Positions 45,518 to 55,107 of a stretch of DNA of 64,000 bases are shown here, in pieces. The translations under genes were made by a program, and so were the position numbers. Numbering within the stretch: position 1 is the first letter of the stretch; each line of letters begins with the position of its first letter. The notes beneath the pieces are model-generated. The model was not told where the DNA came from. It ran no database searches and saw only the letters and a program-made list of their open reading frames with translations. Source of the stretch: Berkiella sp964496435 (GTDB lineage: Bacteria > Pseudomonadota > Gammaproteobacteria > Berkiellales > Berkiellaceae); NCBI GenBank assembly GCA_964496435.1, contig CAZBZP010000018.1, positions 1 through 64,000 of the forward strand, in the 5' to 3' direction.

Positions 45518-45552
45518 TACTGACAAAGTATAAAAGGAAAAATAATGAAGGA

Positions 45553-45577
45553 GGGTAGCGAAAGCTGCCCTTTTTAT
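45553..45577 (+). terminator. Intrinsic terminator of the ATP synthase operon
   Basis: GGGTAGC-GAAA-GCTGCCC (7-bp stem with one G-T pair, GNRA-type loop) followed by TTTTTATT. A textbook factor-independent terminator 36 bp after the atpC stop. Confidence 0.88.
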
Positions 45578-45625
45578 TAATGACTCTGATGAAGCAATGT
45601 AATGAATGAAGAAAGGGTAAACGAC

Positions 45626-47017
45626 ATGGCGTTGAATGTTGTCGTGCTTGCCGCAGGGCAAGGAACAAGGATGAAATCAAAACAACCCAAAGTGCTCCAC
45701 AAAGTGGCGGGCAAAGCCATGCTTGAGCGCGTTATTGATAGCGCGCGCATATTAAATCCCAAACAAATAGTCGTTGTCTATGGTCATCAAGGTGATTTGT
45801 TAAAAGCAGCCTTTGAAGATCAAGCGCTTTCTTTTGTTGAGCAAACACCGCAACGTGGCACAGCAGATGCACTGATGAAAGCAGCGCCAATGTTAGCGCA
45901 AGATGAGAGAGTCCTTATACTTTATGGCGATGTACCACTGATAAGTGCACAAACACTCCAGCATTTTATTGATAAAACACCAAAAGATGCCTTGGGGATA
46001 ATGACGGTTGAAGTCGAAGACCCAACGGGGCTTGGTCGCATCATTCGTGATGCACAAGGGAACATCATTAAAATTGTTGAACAAAAAGATGCATCCTTGC
46101 AAGAACAAGCACTGCGTGAAGTGAATACAGGTATATATGTGGTAAACACGAGTCATCTTAACAAATGGCTGCCGCAAATTAAAAATGACAATCAGCAACA
46201 AGAGTATTATTTAACCGATATCGTTGCTTTGGCTGCAAAAGATAAAATCGCCATTATTTCTCATGCACCCGCACAAGTAGAAGAAATTTTAGGTGTTAAT
46301 GACAGAATACAACTTGCCCAGTTGGAGCGTTTTTATCAACATAAAATCGCAACTGATTTGATGAGACAAGGCGTTACCTTGGCTGATCCAAATAGAGTAG
46401 AGGTGCGTGGCACACTAAGCTGTGAGCAAGATGTTAGCATTGACACGAATGTGATTTTTGAAGGTCAAGTCAGTGTAAAACAAGGAACATCTATTGGCCC
46501 ACAATGCATACTCAAAAATTGCCAGCTTGGTGAAAACGTAACAATCCTGGCGCATTGTTATTTGGAAGATGTAACCATTGCGGATAATTGCACAATTGGT
46601 CCCTTTGCGCGTCTAAGACCAGGCACAACACTTGGCAATGATGTGCGCATTGGTAATTTCGTTGAGATTAAAAATGCGCAAATAGCCTCGGGCACGAAAA
46701 TAAATCATCTCAGCTATATTGGTGACGCGATTGTCGGCAAAGAAGTGAACATTGGTGCAGGCACTATAACCTGTAATTACGATGGCGTTAATAAGCATCA
46801 AACCATTATAGAAGATAATGTGATGATAGGCTCAGATACTCAATTAATTGCACCAATACGCGTTGGGGCAGGTGCCACTATTGGCGCTGGTTCAACCGTT
46901 AATAAAGATGTGCCAAAAGAACAGTTGACCTTAACGCATCAGTTAAATCAACGCAGTAAAAAATGGGAAAGACCTAAAAAGGTCTCAACATCACCTAATC
47001 AACAAGAAAAAGCGTAA
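45626..47017 (+). CDS. glmU: Bifunctional GlmU (GlcN-1-P acetyltransferase / UDP-GlcNAc pyrophosphorylase)
   Basis: Makes UDP-GlcNAc for peptidoglycan and LPS. It has 463 residues from ATG 45626 (MALNVVVLAAGQGTRMKS); an upstream in-frame ATG 45602 would add eight unrelated residues. The N-terminal pyrophosphorylase half has LAAGQGTRMKSKQPKVLHKV and LREVNTGIYVV. The C-terminal half is a left-handed hexapeptide-repeat helix with GNFVEIKNA and GAGTITCNYDGVNKH. glmS follows after 9 bp: consecutive pathway steps in one operon. Confidence 0.97.
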   Translation: MALNVVVLAAGQGTRMKSKQPKVLHKVAGKAMLERVIDSARILNPKQIVVVYGHQGDLLKAAFEDQALSFVEQTPQRGTADALMKAAPMLAQDERVLILYGDVPLISAQTLQHFIDKTPKDALGIMTVEVEDPTGLGRIIRDAQGNIIKIVEQKDASLQEQALREVNTGIYVVNTSHLNKWLPQIKNDNQQQEYYLTDIVALAAKDKIAIISHAPAQVEEILGVNDRIQLAQLERFYQHKIATDLMRQGVTLADPNRVEVRGTLSCEQDVSIDTNVIFEGQVSVKQGTSIGPQCILKNCQLGENVTILAHCYLEDVTIADNCTIGPFARLRPGTTLGNDVRIGNFVEIKNAQIASGTKINHLSYIGDAIVGKEVNIGAGTITCNYDGVNKHQTIIEDNVMIGSDTQLIAPIRVGAGATIGAGSTVNKDVPKEQLTLTHQLNQRSKKWERPKKVSTSPNQQEKA

Positions 47018-47026
47018 GGATAGTCT

Positions 47027-48856
47027 ATGTGTGGGATAACCGCTGGCATTGCACAAAGAGAAATTTCACCTATCTTGTTAGAGGGGTTAAAGCGTTTAGA
47101 ATACCGTGGCTATGATTCAGCGGGCATGGCTGTGCTCAATGAAGCGGGCAAATTAGAGCGCTTAAGAATTTGTGGAAAGGTAAACCAGTTGCTACAAGCG
47201 CATGACAAAGAGCCATTAATAGGCAAGGTCGGTATAGCGCATACTCGCTGGGCAACACATGGTAAACCCAGTGAGACAAATGCACATCCTCACATGTATC
47301 AAAATAAAATCGCTTTGGTTCACAACGGTATTATCGAAAACTATCTAAAATTAAGACAAACTTTAGAAAGCAGAGATGTTCAGTTTTTTTCTGAAACGGA
47401 TTCAGAAGTTATTGTGCAATGGGTTGGTGCCGAGCTAGAAAAAACCAATGATATATTGCAAGCAATGCTGAGCACAGTAAAAGAACTGCAGGGCGCATAC
47501 GCTTTAGTTGCAGTATTTCAAGATACCCCAGACAGAATCATCGCGGCTCGCCATGGTGCACCTTTGGTGATTGGTTTGGGTAATGGTGAGAATTATGTTG
47601 CTTCAGATAGCTTAGCATTACTTCCCTTTACACAAGATTTTATCATCTTAGAAGATGGTGATGTGGCTGAGATTTTCCGAGACAAATATACGATTTACGA
47701 TAGATTAGGCAATATCGTAGAAAGAAAGGTGCGAAAAATAGCGCTCAGTTTGCAAAACACGGACCGTGGAAAATATCGCCATTTTATGCAAAAAGAAATA
47801 TTTGAACAACCTGAAGCGGTTCGTTCAGCCTTATCCGGACGTTTGCATGAGAATGATATACCGGATGCAATATTTGGTGCGAATGCCAAAGGCATTTTTG
47901 ATAATACCAAAGAAGTTCAAATTGTCGCCTGTGGCACCAGTTATCATGCAGGAATGGTTGCAAAATATTGGATTGAAGAATTGGTTGGGATCCCTTGCCA
48001 GGTCGAAGTAGCCAGTGAAATGCGATACCGTCGAAGCGTGGTGAACAAAGGCACGCTCTTTTTGACCTTGTCACAATCAGGTGAAACTGCAGACACCTTG
48101 GCAGCAATGAGAGGCTTAAACAGCGATAATTATTCTGGCAAATTGGTTATATGTAATGTGCCAGAAAGTTCTTTGGTTCGTGAAGCAGACTTGGTGCTCT
48201 TAACCCATGCAGGTCCAGAAATTGGTGTTGCTTCTACCAAAGCATTTACCACACAACTTGTTGCGTTATTAATGTTAGTGCAGTGTTTAGGTAGACGCTA
48301 TGCCACGAATATAGATAACGAGCAAATTGTGCAAGCATTGCGCGCACTACCACAAACGCTCGAGCAAGTTTTGCAACAAGATGAAGCGATTGCCAAATTG
48401 GCGCATCGTTTTGATGAAAAAGAGCATGCCCTGTTCTTAGGAAGAGGTATTCATTACCCTATCGCAAGAGAAGGCGCTTTAAAACTCAAAGAAATATCTT
48501 ACATTCACGCAGAGGCGTATCCTGCTGGTGAATTAAAGCATGGCCCCCTTGCTTTGGTTGATAAAAATATGCCTGTTGTGGCAATTGCTGCAAATGATCA
48601 CGTTTTAGAGAAGTTGATTTCTAATTTGCAAGAAGTTCGCGCAAGACAAGGTGAGCTGATTGTTTTTGCTGAAAGAGGCGTTGATTTACATTCTAACAAA
48701 GATATTACCGTGATTGAGATCCCACCTGTTGGCCATATTTTGGCACCGATTACCTTTTCGGTATTATTACAGTTGCTTGCTTATCATGTTGCTGTTCTTA
48801 AAGGAACGGATGTCGATCAACCGAGAAATTTAGCGAAATCGGTAACTGTAGAATAA
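47027..48856 (+). CDS. glmS: Glutamine-fructose-6-phosphate aminotransferase (isomerizing)
   Basis: First step of hexosamine synthesis. Its 609 residues equal the E. coli length. The N-terminal glutaminase domain starts with nucleophile Cys2 (MCGITAGIAQREI), with HTRWATHGKPSETNAHPH. Two SIS domains bind fructose-6-P (CGTSYHAGMVAKYWIE, LTLSQSGETADTLAAM). The C-terminus is KSVTVE. AAGGA lies 7 bp ahead of the ATG. No upstream riboswitch is expected or seen. Confidence 0.98.
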   Translation: MCGITAGIAQREISPILLEGLKRLEYRGYDSAGMAVLNEAGKLERLRICGKVNQLLQAHDKEPLIGKVGIAHTRWATHGKPSETNAHPHMYQNKIALVHNGIIENYLKLRQTLESRDVQFFSETDSEVIVQWVGAELEKTNDILQAMLSTVKELQGAYALVAVFQDTPDRIIAARHGAPLVIGLGNGENYVASDSLALLPFTQDFIILEDGDVAEIFRDKYTIYDRLGNIVERKVRKIALSLQNTDRGKYRHFMQKEIFEQPEAVRSALSGRLHENDIPDAIFGANAKGIFDNTKEVQIVACGTSYHAGMVAKYWIEELVGIPCQVEVASEMRYRRSVVNKGTLFLTLSQSGETADTLAAMRGLNSDNYSGKLVICNVPESSLVREADLVLLTHAGPEIGVASTKAFTTQLVALLMLVQCLGRRYATNIDNEQIVQALRALPQTLEQVLQQDEAIAKLAHRFDEKEHALFLGRGIHYPIAREGALKLKEISYIHAEAYPAGELKHGPLALVDKNMPVVAIAANDHVLEKLISNLQEVRARQGELIVFAERGVDLHSNKDITVIEIPPVGHILAPITFSVLLQLLAYHVAVLKGTDVDQPRNLAKSVTVE

Positions 48857-48862
48857 ATCAAG

Positions 48863-48891
48863 ACAGGATCCCTCAAAGGGATCCTGTTATT
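48863..48891 (+). terminator. Hairpin terminator after glmS
   Basis: ACAGGATCCCT-CAA-AGGGATCCTGT is a perfect 11-bp stem, 7 bp after the glmS stop, followed by TATT. The U-tract is poor but the stem is strong. The next gene begins 15 bp later. Confidence 0.65.
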
Positions 48892-48902
48892 GGAAAGAGC
48901 AT

Positions 48903-49562
48903 ATGTGCGGCCGATTTGCTTTACATGCAACCCAAGAAGAAATAAGCACCCATTTTAAAAGCAAAGGTAACTTTGTTATGGCGCCACGATATAATATTGC
49001 GCCAACACAAATGTTACCGGTGATAGTTTCTTGGCAAAGCCAAATTGAATTTTGTCGCTGGGGCTTTATACCTTCCTGGATTAAAGCACAAAATGAAGAG
49101 ATCCCACCTGGTTTTATCAATGCACGTTTAGAAACCCTTCTGGAAAAGCCCAGTTTTAAAGATGCCATTATACATAGACGGTGTCTTATACCCGCCAGCG
49201 GCTATTATGAATGGCGGCAACTTGGCGAAAAAAAACAACCCTATTATGTTTATATTAAAAATAAACCGCTGATTGCAATTGCTGGCATATGGTCTTTTTG
49301 GCAAAGCAGTGCAGGCATAATAAGAACATGCGCAGTCATTACAACAGCAGCATATGGTGATTTTTTAAAATTACATGAAAGAATGCCGCTCATTGTGCCA
49401 GAAACACATTTCGAAAATTGGTTAGCCAAAGGCTATGATTTCAGAGATTTGGCAAAGACACTAGAAGAAATCCCACCAGAAAACATAGGTATAAAACCTG
49501 TAAGCTCCAAAATGAATCATCCCCAATTTGATGGCATTGAATGTATTCGTGCTTTAGTCTGA
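48903..49562 (+). CDS. SRAP/YedK family protein (abasic-site DNA-protein crosslinker)
   Basis: SRAP proteins bind abasic sites in single-stranded DNA through Cys2 and shield them. The 219-residue protein has every key residue: Cys2 in MCGRFALHA, RYNIAPTQ, Asn in FINARLETL, Glu in SGYYEWRQLG, and His in LKLHERMPLIV. GGAAAG precedes the ATG. It sits behind the glmS terminator and ahead of a HU-family gene with its own promoter. Not obviously SOS-regulated: I see no LexA box upstream. Confidence 0.93.
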   Translation: MCGRFALHATQEEISTHFKSKGNFVMAPRYNIAPTQMLPVIVSWQSQIEFCRWGFIPSWIKAQNEEIPPGFINARLETLLEKPSFKDAIIHRRCLIPASGYYEWRQLGEKKQPYYVYIKNKPLIAIAGIWSFWQSSAGIIRTCAVITTAAYGDFLKLHERMPLIVPETHFENWLAKGYDFRDLAKTLEEIPPENIGIKPVSSKMNHPQFDGIECIRALV

Positions 49563-49580
49563 TATTTCACACAAAAGGGG

Positions 49581-49609
49581 TTTACTTGAGAAAATTCGGT
49601 TGGCATAAT
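49581..49609 (+). promoter_or_regulatory. Promoter of the HU-family gene
   Basis: TTTACT (49581-49586), a 17-bp spacer, CATAAT (49604-49609). The start codon lies 73 bp downstream after an A-rich leader and a CGGAG ribosome site. Such a private promoter suits an abundant nucleoid protein. Confidence 0.6.
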
Positions 49610-49682
49610 CGCCACGCACTAAGTAAACGTATAAACGACAGAAAAATATTAAAAATTTCTAAAAACAAAAACGGAGATATCG

Positions 49683-50081
49683 ATGGCTGCAACTAAAACT
49701 AACACCAAAGCCGTATCGCGCAAGAAGTTGGAAGATAGCGAAAAGCTCTCTTCAAAAGTTAAAGCAATGAAGGATAAACAAACACGCGTTGAAATTCTTC
49801 AGCATATTTCTGATGCAACAGGTTTAAAGCGAGTTGAAGTAGAAGCTGTTTTCACTGAGATGGCTAAATTGGTTAAATCTCATATGAAAAAACAGGGCTC
49901 AGGCGAAATCATGATCCCTAAATTGGGCTTAAAGATCCGTAAAGTACGTCGTAAGCCAACGAAAAAGCGTGTTATGGTGAGCCCATTAACCGGTATGGAA
50001 GTAACCATTCCTCCTAAACCCGCTCGTGATGATATCAAGCTCGTTGCTCTCAAAGGTTTGAAAGAATCTTTATTGGGCTAA
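49683..50081 (+). CDS. HU-family DNA-binding protein with long lysine-rich N-terminus
   Basis: A 132-residue basic protein. Residues 1-33 are a K/S/T-rich extension. Residues 34-132 form a HU/IHF fold (TRVEILQHISDATGLKRVEV helices, GEIMIPKLGLKIRKVRRKP strands, PPKPARDDIKLVALKGLKES end). The arm has the unusual form KPTKKRVMVSPLTGMEVTIP rather than the standard HU arm. HU-like proteins of this longer type are known from Legionella and Coxiella relatives. It is probably a nucleoid organiser additional to classical HU. Confidence 0.9.
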   Translation: MAATKTNTKAVSRKKLEDSEKLSSKVKAMKDKQTRVEILQHISDATGLKRVEVEAVFTEMAKLVKSHMKKQGSGEIMIPKLGLKIRKVRRKPTKKRVMVSPLTGMEVTIPPKPARDDIKLVALKGLKESLLG

Positions 50082-50094
50082 TTGCTTGATTCCC

Positions 50095-50119
50095 AAGGGC
50101 GGACATGAAGTTCGCCCTT
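50095..50119. terminator. Hairpin between the convergent HU and hmgA genes
   Basis: AAGGGCG...CGCCCTT (7-bp stem with further partial pairing around GGACATGAAGTT), 14 bp after the HU stop and 20 bp from the hmgA stop. It could end transcription from both sides; there is no strong U-tract on the plus strand. Confidence 0.5.
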
Positions 50120-50138
50120 CGTCTTCGAAATAATAAAT

Positions 50139-51437
50139 CTATTTTTTCCAATTTCTATCAAAAGTCACCGGAATATCGTTCCAACACCCCTGATAATCCT
50201 TTTGTAAAGCAGCAGTATTTAGAGCAAAAGTCGTTGGACACCAAGGTAACCTGGTTTCAAACATGAAGGCCATGGTATCTGTAAGCTTCATTGGTTTAAG
50301 GTTATCTTTGATTGCTTGTAAAGCTGTTTGTGCATCAGGACCATGTGCCGACATGCAATTATGCAATGAACCACCACCTGCTAAAAACCCTTCAGCTTTA
50401 GCATCGTAAGCGCCCTTTATTAAGCCCATATATTCACTCATCACATTGCGGTGATAATAAGGAGGCCTAAAAGTGTGCTCTGCTACGAGCCATCTTTCTG
50501 GGAAAATGACAAAATCCACGTTGGCGATGCCTGGATAAGCGCTTGCTGAAGTCAGCACAGTAAAGATAGAAGGATCGCAATGATCAAAGCTGACGGTATT
50601 TATCGTATTAAAATATCTTAAGTCATATTTGTAGGGCGCATAATTACCATGCCATGCTACGACATTTAAGGGGGAATAAGGCATTTTTGCTTGCCAAAGT
50701 TGATTATTAAATTTGTTAATTAAACAAAAGTCGCCTTTTTCCTCTTCAAAAGCAGCGCTTGGTATTAGAAAATCTTTGGGATTAGCAAGACCATTGCTAC
50801 CGATAGGTCCTAAATCAGGTAAAGTAAAAGGCAAACCATAATTTTCACAAATATAGCCTTTAATCATGGGGCTTAAGAGCGTTACTTTAAAACGCACACC
50901 GCGTGGAATAACGCAGATTTCATTTGGCTTTAATTCAAGACGCCCAAATTCAGTAAAAATTTCACAAGTGCCTTGGTAAAGCAAAACCAATAGTTCGCCA
51001 TCTGAATTGTAGAAATAGCGGTTTTCCATTGATTTTGTTGCAGCAAACAGATGCACTGCCGCACCGACTTGGTCTATGGGGTTGCCGTTATACAGTATGG
51101 TTTGTAAACCATCTATAAAATCTGTTTGCGCAAGGGGATCAGGAAGTGGATCCCAGCGCATTTGAGCGGGAGAGGCTGCCTGCATAGCGGGAAGGCTTAA
51201 GCCTTTGTGTTCCAAAGCAACAAATTCGCTATGCGTAACAGAAGGCAAAATACGGTAAAGCCAGCTGCGTAAATTTTGGTGGCGAGCACGCGTGAATGCA
51301 CTGCCGCTTAATTGTTCAGCATATAAGCCATAAGGAACATGTTGTGGTGAATTTTGGCCAACAGGCAAGGCATTTGGTAGCGCTTCACTATGCCATGCCC
51401 CACCCCATCCCGCTAAATAGGTATACTCTTTAGTCAT
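50139..51437 (-). CDS. hmgA: Homogentisate 1,2-dioxygenase
   Basis: Non-haem iron ring-opening enzyme of tyrosine and phenylalanine breakdown (homogentisate to maleylacetoacetate). Its 432 residues match the family length. Iron ligands are visible as H in PPYYHRNVMSEYMGLI, E in the same stretch, and H in HNCMSAHGPDAQ. The N-terminal YLAGWGGAWHSEALPNALP equals the usual YxSGFGNxFxSEAxPGALP region with changes. AGGA precedes the ATG by 7 bp. No hppD, maiA or fahA is adjacent, so the gene stands alone here. In Legionella, loss of this enzyme gives brown pyomelanin. Confidence 0.95.
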   Translation of the reverse strand: MTKEYTYLAGWGGAWHSEALPNALPVGQNSPQHVPYGLYAEQLSGSAFTRARHQNLRSWLYRILPSVTHSEFVALEHKGLSLPAMQAASPAQMRWDPLPDPLAQTDFIDGLQTILYNGNPIDQVGAAVHLFAATKSMENRYFYNSDGELLVLLYQGTCEIFTEFGRLELKPNEICVIPRGVRFKVTLLSPMIKGYICENYGLPFTLPDLGPIGSNGLANPKDFLIPSAAFEEEKGDFCLINKFNNQLWQAKMPYSPLNVVAWHGNYAPYKYDLRYFNTINTVSFDHCDPSIFTVLTSASAYPGIANVDFVIFPERWLVAEHTFRPPYYHRNVMSEYMGLIKGAYDAKAEGFLAGGGSLHNCMSAHGPDAQTALQAIKDNLKPMKLTDTMAFMFETRLPWCPTTFALNTAALQKDYQGCWNDIPVTFDRNWKK

Positions 51438-51589
51438 TACAATATCCTAAATTTGTGTAACAAAAAGTAAATGTTATTGCGATTACCCCGTGACTTAGTT
51501 AGACTCAGGCTCTTCTTAAGAAAATGAGAGGGTTATCCTACTTTATCAGGATATTTATCTTATTTTCGCTATGACGTAAAGGGCTCTTT

Positions 51590-52852
51590 ATGATTAACCG
51601 TCGAAGCGTTTCGCTGTTAATGCCCATCGCCATGTTTGGCGTGGCTACATTTTTCTATTTATATGAATTTTTAGTTCGTGTATCCCCCAATGTTTTAGAA
51701 AATGAGTTGATTTTAGCGTTTAATTTAGATGCGCAAATGTTCGGCTTTTTTTCATCATGTTGGTATTGGGCTTATGCACCACTGCAATTGCCGGTAGGGG
51801 CACTAACAGATAAATATGGTCCACGACGCTTATTGACCTTCGCCATTATGTTATGCGCGGCAAGCACCTTAGCATTGGCTTACACCAAAAGTTTTTATTT
51901 GGGTTGCTTGATGCGCTTTTTTATTGGTGCAGGCTCCGCTTTTGCTTTTATTAGCTGCATGAAAATTATTCATATTTGGTTTCCGCATCATTTGTTTCCA
52001 TTGATGACAGGTTTAACGCTCACAATTGGCACATTAGGCGCTGCAGCTGGTGGGATCCCACTTTCCTTAGCCTTAGATTTTATGTCTTGGCGTGATGTCT
52101 TAATTTATTTAGGTTTCATCGGATTAGGATTGAGCGTTTTGGCCTTCCTGATGGTGAGAGATCACAATCCTGATCATCCGCATGTATCAATGGAAAAAGG
52201 CGAAACACCAGGTTTTTGGCGTTGTTTAGCTGAAGTGGTGAGACAACCGCAAAGCTGGGTTGTGGGCATTTACTGTTTCTTTGTTACTGCGCCTACCGAC
52301 GCATTTGGTGGCACTTGGGGCGTGAAGTTTCTTGTTGATACCCATGGCATATCCCGAGATGTTGCATCAACCGCCGCGGTTACCATGACCTTTGTTGGCA
52401 TGGCCGTGGGAAGCCCTGTATTAGGGTGGGTTTCATCTGTGTTTGATAACCGCAAAATGCCCATGATGATTTCAAGCATTATTGCCGCAATTGCCCTTAC
52501 TTTAATTGTGTTCCTCCCCAGCTTGAATGGCCTTGGCGCTGCGGTGCTCTTTTTCATTTTTGGTAGCTGTGGCACCTATGTGCTGGCATTTGTGATGACA
52601 CGACGATTTACGCAGCCCACCTTTGTTGCAACAGCGGTCGGCTTTGTCAACATGGTTTCAATGTTTGGCAGCGCGATTTTAACCTACATGATTGGTTGGC
52701 TTTTAGATAATGTGAGTAGTGGTGCTTTAGCTCAAAATGGCGAACGCCTTTATTCTGTGAGCGATTACCATATCAGCTTGGTTGTATTGCCATTGTTTTA
52801 TGCCATCAGTGCATTGATAGTGGTGCCCTTTATTCGTGACAGCAAGGACTAA
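51590..52852 (+). CDS. Major facilitator superfamily transporter
   Basis: A 420-residue inner-membrane carrier with about 12 hydrophobic segments. The MFS loop 2-3 motif appears as GALTDKYGPRRLL. The N-terminus (YLYEFLVRVSPNVLENELI) and FFIGAGSAFAFISCMKIIHI resemble a transporter group common in Legionella and Coxiella. The substrate is unknown. Its short gap to uvrD (6 bp) suggests cotranscription by position only. The region before it (51438-51589) is the divergent promoter zone with hmgA. Confidence 0.85.
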   Translation: MINRRSVSLLMPIAMFGVATFFYLYEFLVRVSPNVLENELILAFNLDAQMFGFFSSCWYWAYAPLQLPVGALTDKYGPRRLLTFAIMLCAASTLALAYTKSFYLGCLMRFFIGAGSAFAFISCMKIIHIWFPHHLFPLMTGLTLTIGTLGAAAGGIPLSLALDFMSWRDVLIYLGFIGLGLSVLAFLMVRDHNPDHPHVSMEKGETPGFWRCLAEVVRQPQSWVVGIYCFFVTAPTDAFGGTWGVKFLVDTHGISRDVASTAAVTMTFVGMAVGSPVLGWVSSVFDNRKMPMMISSIIAAIALTLIVFLPSLNGLGAAVLFFIFGSCGTYVLAFVMTRRFTQPTFVATAVGFVNMVSMFGSAILTYMIGWLLDNVSSGALAQNGERLYSVSDYHISLVVLPLFYAISALIVVPFIRDSKD

Positions 52853-52858
52853 TTTTAT

Positions 52859-55060
52859 ATGATGCTCACGGAAGAAGAATGTGAAGCGCCTGTCGCTATT
52901 GATGAACTTAATGGCGCACAACATCAAGCTGTTACCTCAAAAGCACAACGCTTACTGGTTTTAGCAGGCGCAGGCTCGGGCAAAACCCGGGTGTTGGTCC
53001 AGCGCATGGCTTGGCTCATGACAACGCACCAAGTGCACCCACAACAACTGCTTGCGGTTACTTTTACCAATAAAGCTGCCAACCAAATGCGCCATCGTAT
53101 TGAGCAATTTACAGGCACAGCCTCCAGGTTATGGGTTGGCACATTTCATGGATTATCTCATCGTATTTTAAGGCTTCATGCCGCGGATGCGAATTTGCCA
53201 GAAAATTTTCAAATCATCGATAGCGATGATCAGTTACGTTTAATCAAACGTCTTATCCATGAGCGTGGATGGGATGATGAGATTTGCGAACCTAAACGCG
53301 CCATGGGTTTTATTAATCGACAAAAAGACGAAGGCAAACGCGCGCAAGATGTGGCTATGTCAACACTGCCTGATGTGGCGATGTTTACTGAAGTTTATCG
53401 TTTGTACGAACAGCATTGCCAACGTTTTGCCGTTGTTGATTTTGCTGAGATTCTCCTGCGCGTTTATGAGTTGTGGCGAAATAATCCTCATATACTCGCA
53501 CACTACCAGCAACGATTTGTGCATATTTTAGTAGATGAGTTCCAAGACACAAATACGATTCAATATGCTTGGCTTAAAATGCTTATCACTAACGAGAATA
53601 ACATCATGTTGGTTGGGGATGATGATCAATCGATTTATGGCTGGCGTGGTGCCAAAATTGAAAACATTCATCGTTTCCATAAAGATTTCCCAAATGTAGT
53701 TACGATTCGTTTAGAACAAAACTATCGCTCTACGAGTACCATTTTAGCTGCAGCCAATGCGCTTATTTCGCACAATACCTCACGCCTTGGTAAAGAGTTA
53801 TGGACCCAAGGTATTAAAGGTGATCCTTTAACACTTTATGGCGCCTTCAATGAAATTGACGAAGCGCGCTTTATTGTGGAGCGCATTCGCAGCTGGTGTC
53901 ATGGGGGTGGTAGCTTTGAAGATGTTGCCATTTTGTATCGTTCTAATGCGCAATCTCGGGTTCTTGAGCAAGCGCTGCGCCAGGCAAATATAGCTTATCG
54001 TGTTTATGGCGGTTTACGATTCTTCGATAGAGCTGAAGTCAAAGACGTCTTAGCATATATGCGCTTATTGGTTAATTTAAATGATGATACTGCATTTGAA
54101 CGTGTATTGAATTTACCACCACGCGGGGTAGGTGAGCGCACGCTGGCCAGCATCCGTGAGCTTGCACAAGCAGAGCAGATATCATTGTTCAGTGCTGCTA
54201 AGCTTTATTTTCCAAAAATACCCCTTGGGCGGATAAGCAATGGTCTTCGCCAATTCCTTGAATGTATCGAAGATATGTTGGTACAAGTTAAAGTGCTATC
54301 TTTATCTGAATTAACACAATATGTTCTAGAAAAAAGTGGGTTGCTATTGTATGTGAAAACCCAGCCAGGTGAGCGCACACAAGCAAGAGTCGAAAACTTG
54401 CATGAATTAGTGCAGGCAGCATCACAATTTCATCAAGCCTATGATGAAATGTTTGAACAAACAACAAACCATAGTGAAGATACATTGCCTTCCTTTTTAT
54501 CTGAAGTAGCCTTGGATGCAGGTGACAGAGATGGCATGAATGAATCTTGCATTAAATTGATGACTTTACATTCTGCCAAAGGCTTAGAGTTTCCTTTGGT
54601 TTTCCTGTCAGGGATGGAAGATGGTCTATTCCCTCATCATCGCTGCTTGCAAGACAGAGCGCTTTTAGAAGAAGAGCGTCGCTTATGTTATGTGGGACTT
54701 ACCCGCGCGATGCGTAAATTATATTTAACTTATGCAGAAAAAAGAGCCTTTGCGGGCCTATCTGGTGTCAATCGACCTTCTCGTTTTATCGATGAAATTC
54801 CAGTCAATCTGATTGAAGCCATGAACATGAACGCCAAAATCATGATGCCTTCAAGCACACACAGCCAACCGAAGCGTGTTGCCAAAATGGGAGATGACAT
54901 TCCTTTTCAACTTGGACAGCGTGTAAAACATCAGCGTTTTGGTGAAGGCGTAATTATTGGTGGCGACGGTTGTGGAGATAGCGCACGTGTGCAAGTCAAT
55001 TTTGCGCATGAGGGCAGAAAGTGGTTGGTGTTGGCTTACGCCAAATTAGAACCCCTCTAA
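52859..55060 (+). CDS. uvrD: DNA helicase II (UvrD)
   Basis: 3'-5' superfamily 1A helicase of nucleotide excision and mismatch repair. It has 733 residues (E. coli 720). Walker A is LAGAGSGKTRVLVQRM, motif II is LVDEFQDTN, motif III is GDDDQSIYGWRGA, motif V is LHSAKGLEFPLVF and motif VI is YVGLTRAM. The C-terminal tudor-like domain (GQRVKHQRFGEGVIIGG) that contacts RNA polymerase or UvrB is present. Two adjacent ATG codons can start it; the ribosome site is weak. Confidence 0.96.
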   Translation: MMLTEEECEAPVAIDELNGAQHQAVTSKAQRLLVLAGAGSGKTRVLVQRMAWLMTTHQVHPQQLLAVTFTNKAANQMRHRIEQFTGTASRLWVGTFHGLSHRILRLHAADANLPENFQIIDSDDQLRLIKRLIHERGWDDEICEPKRAMGFINRQKDEGKRAQDVAMSTLPDVAMFTEVYRLYEQHCQRFAVVDFAEILLRVYELWRNNPHILAHYQQRFVHILVDEFQDTNTIQYAWLKMLITNENNIMLVGDDDQSIYGWRGAKIENIHRFHKDFPNVVTIRLEQNYRSTSTILAAANALISHNTSRLGKELWTQGIKGDPLTLYGAFNEIDEARFIVERIRSWCHGGGSFEDVAILYRSNAQSRVLEQALRQANIAYRVYGGLRFFDRAEVKDVLAYMRLLVNLNDDTAFERVLNLPPRGVGERTLASIRELAQAEQISLFSAAKLYFPKIPLGRISNGLRQFLECIEDMLVQVKVLSLSELTQYVLEKSGLLLYVKTQPGERTQARVENLHELVQAASQFHQAYDEMFEQTTNHSEDTLPSFLSEVALDAGDRDGMNESCIKLMTLHSAKGLEFPLVFLSGMEDGLFPHHRCLQDRALLEEERRLCYVGLTRAMRKLYLTYAEKRAFAGLSGVNRPSRFIDEIPVNLIEAMNMNAKIMMPSSTHSQPKRVAKMGDDIPFQLGQRVKHQRFGEGVIIGGDGCGDSARVQVNFAHEGRKWLVLAYAKLEPL

Positions 55061-55107
55061 CATTGTGCTTCCCACTTTGTATGTAGGCTGTTGGCTGAAT
55101 ACACTCA

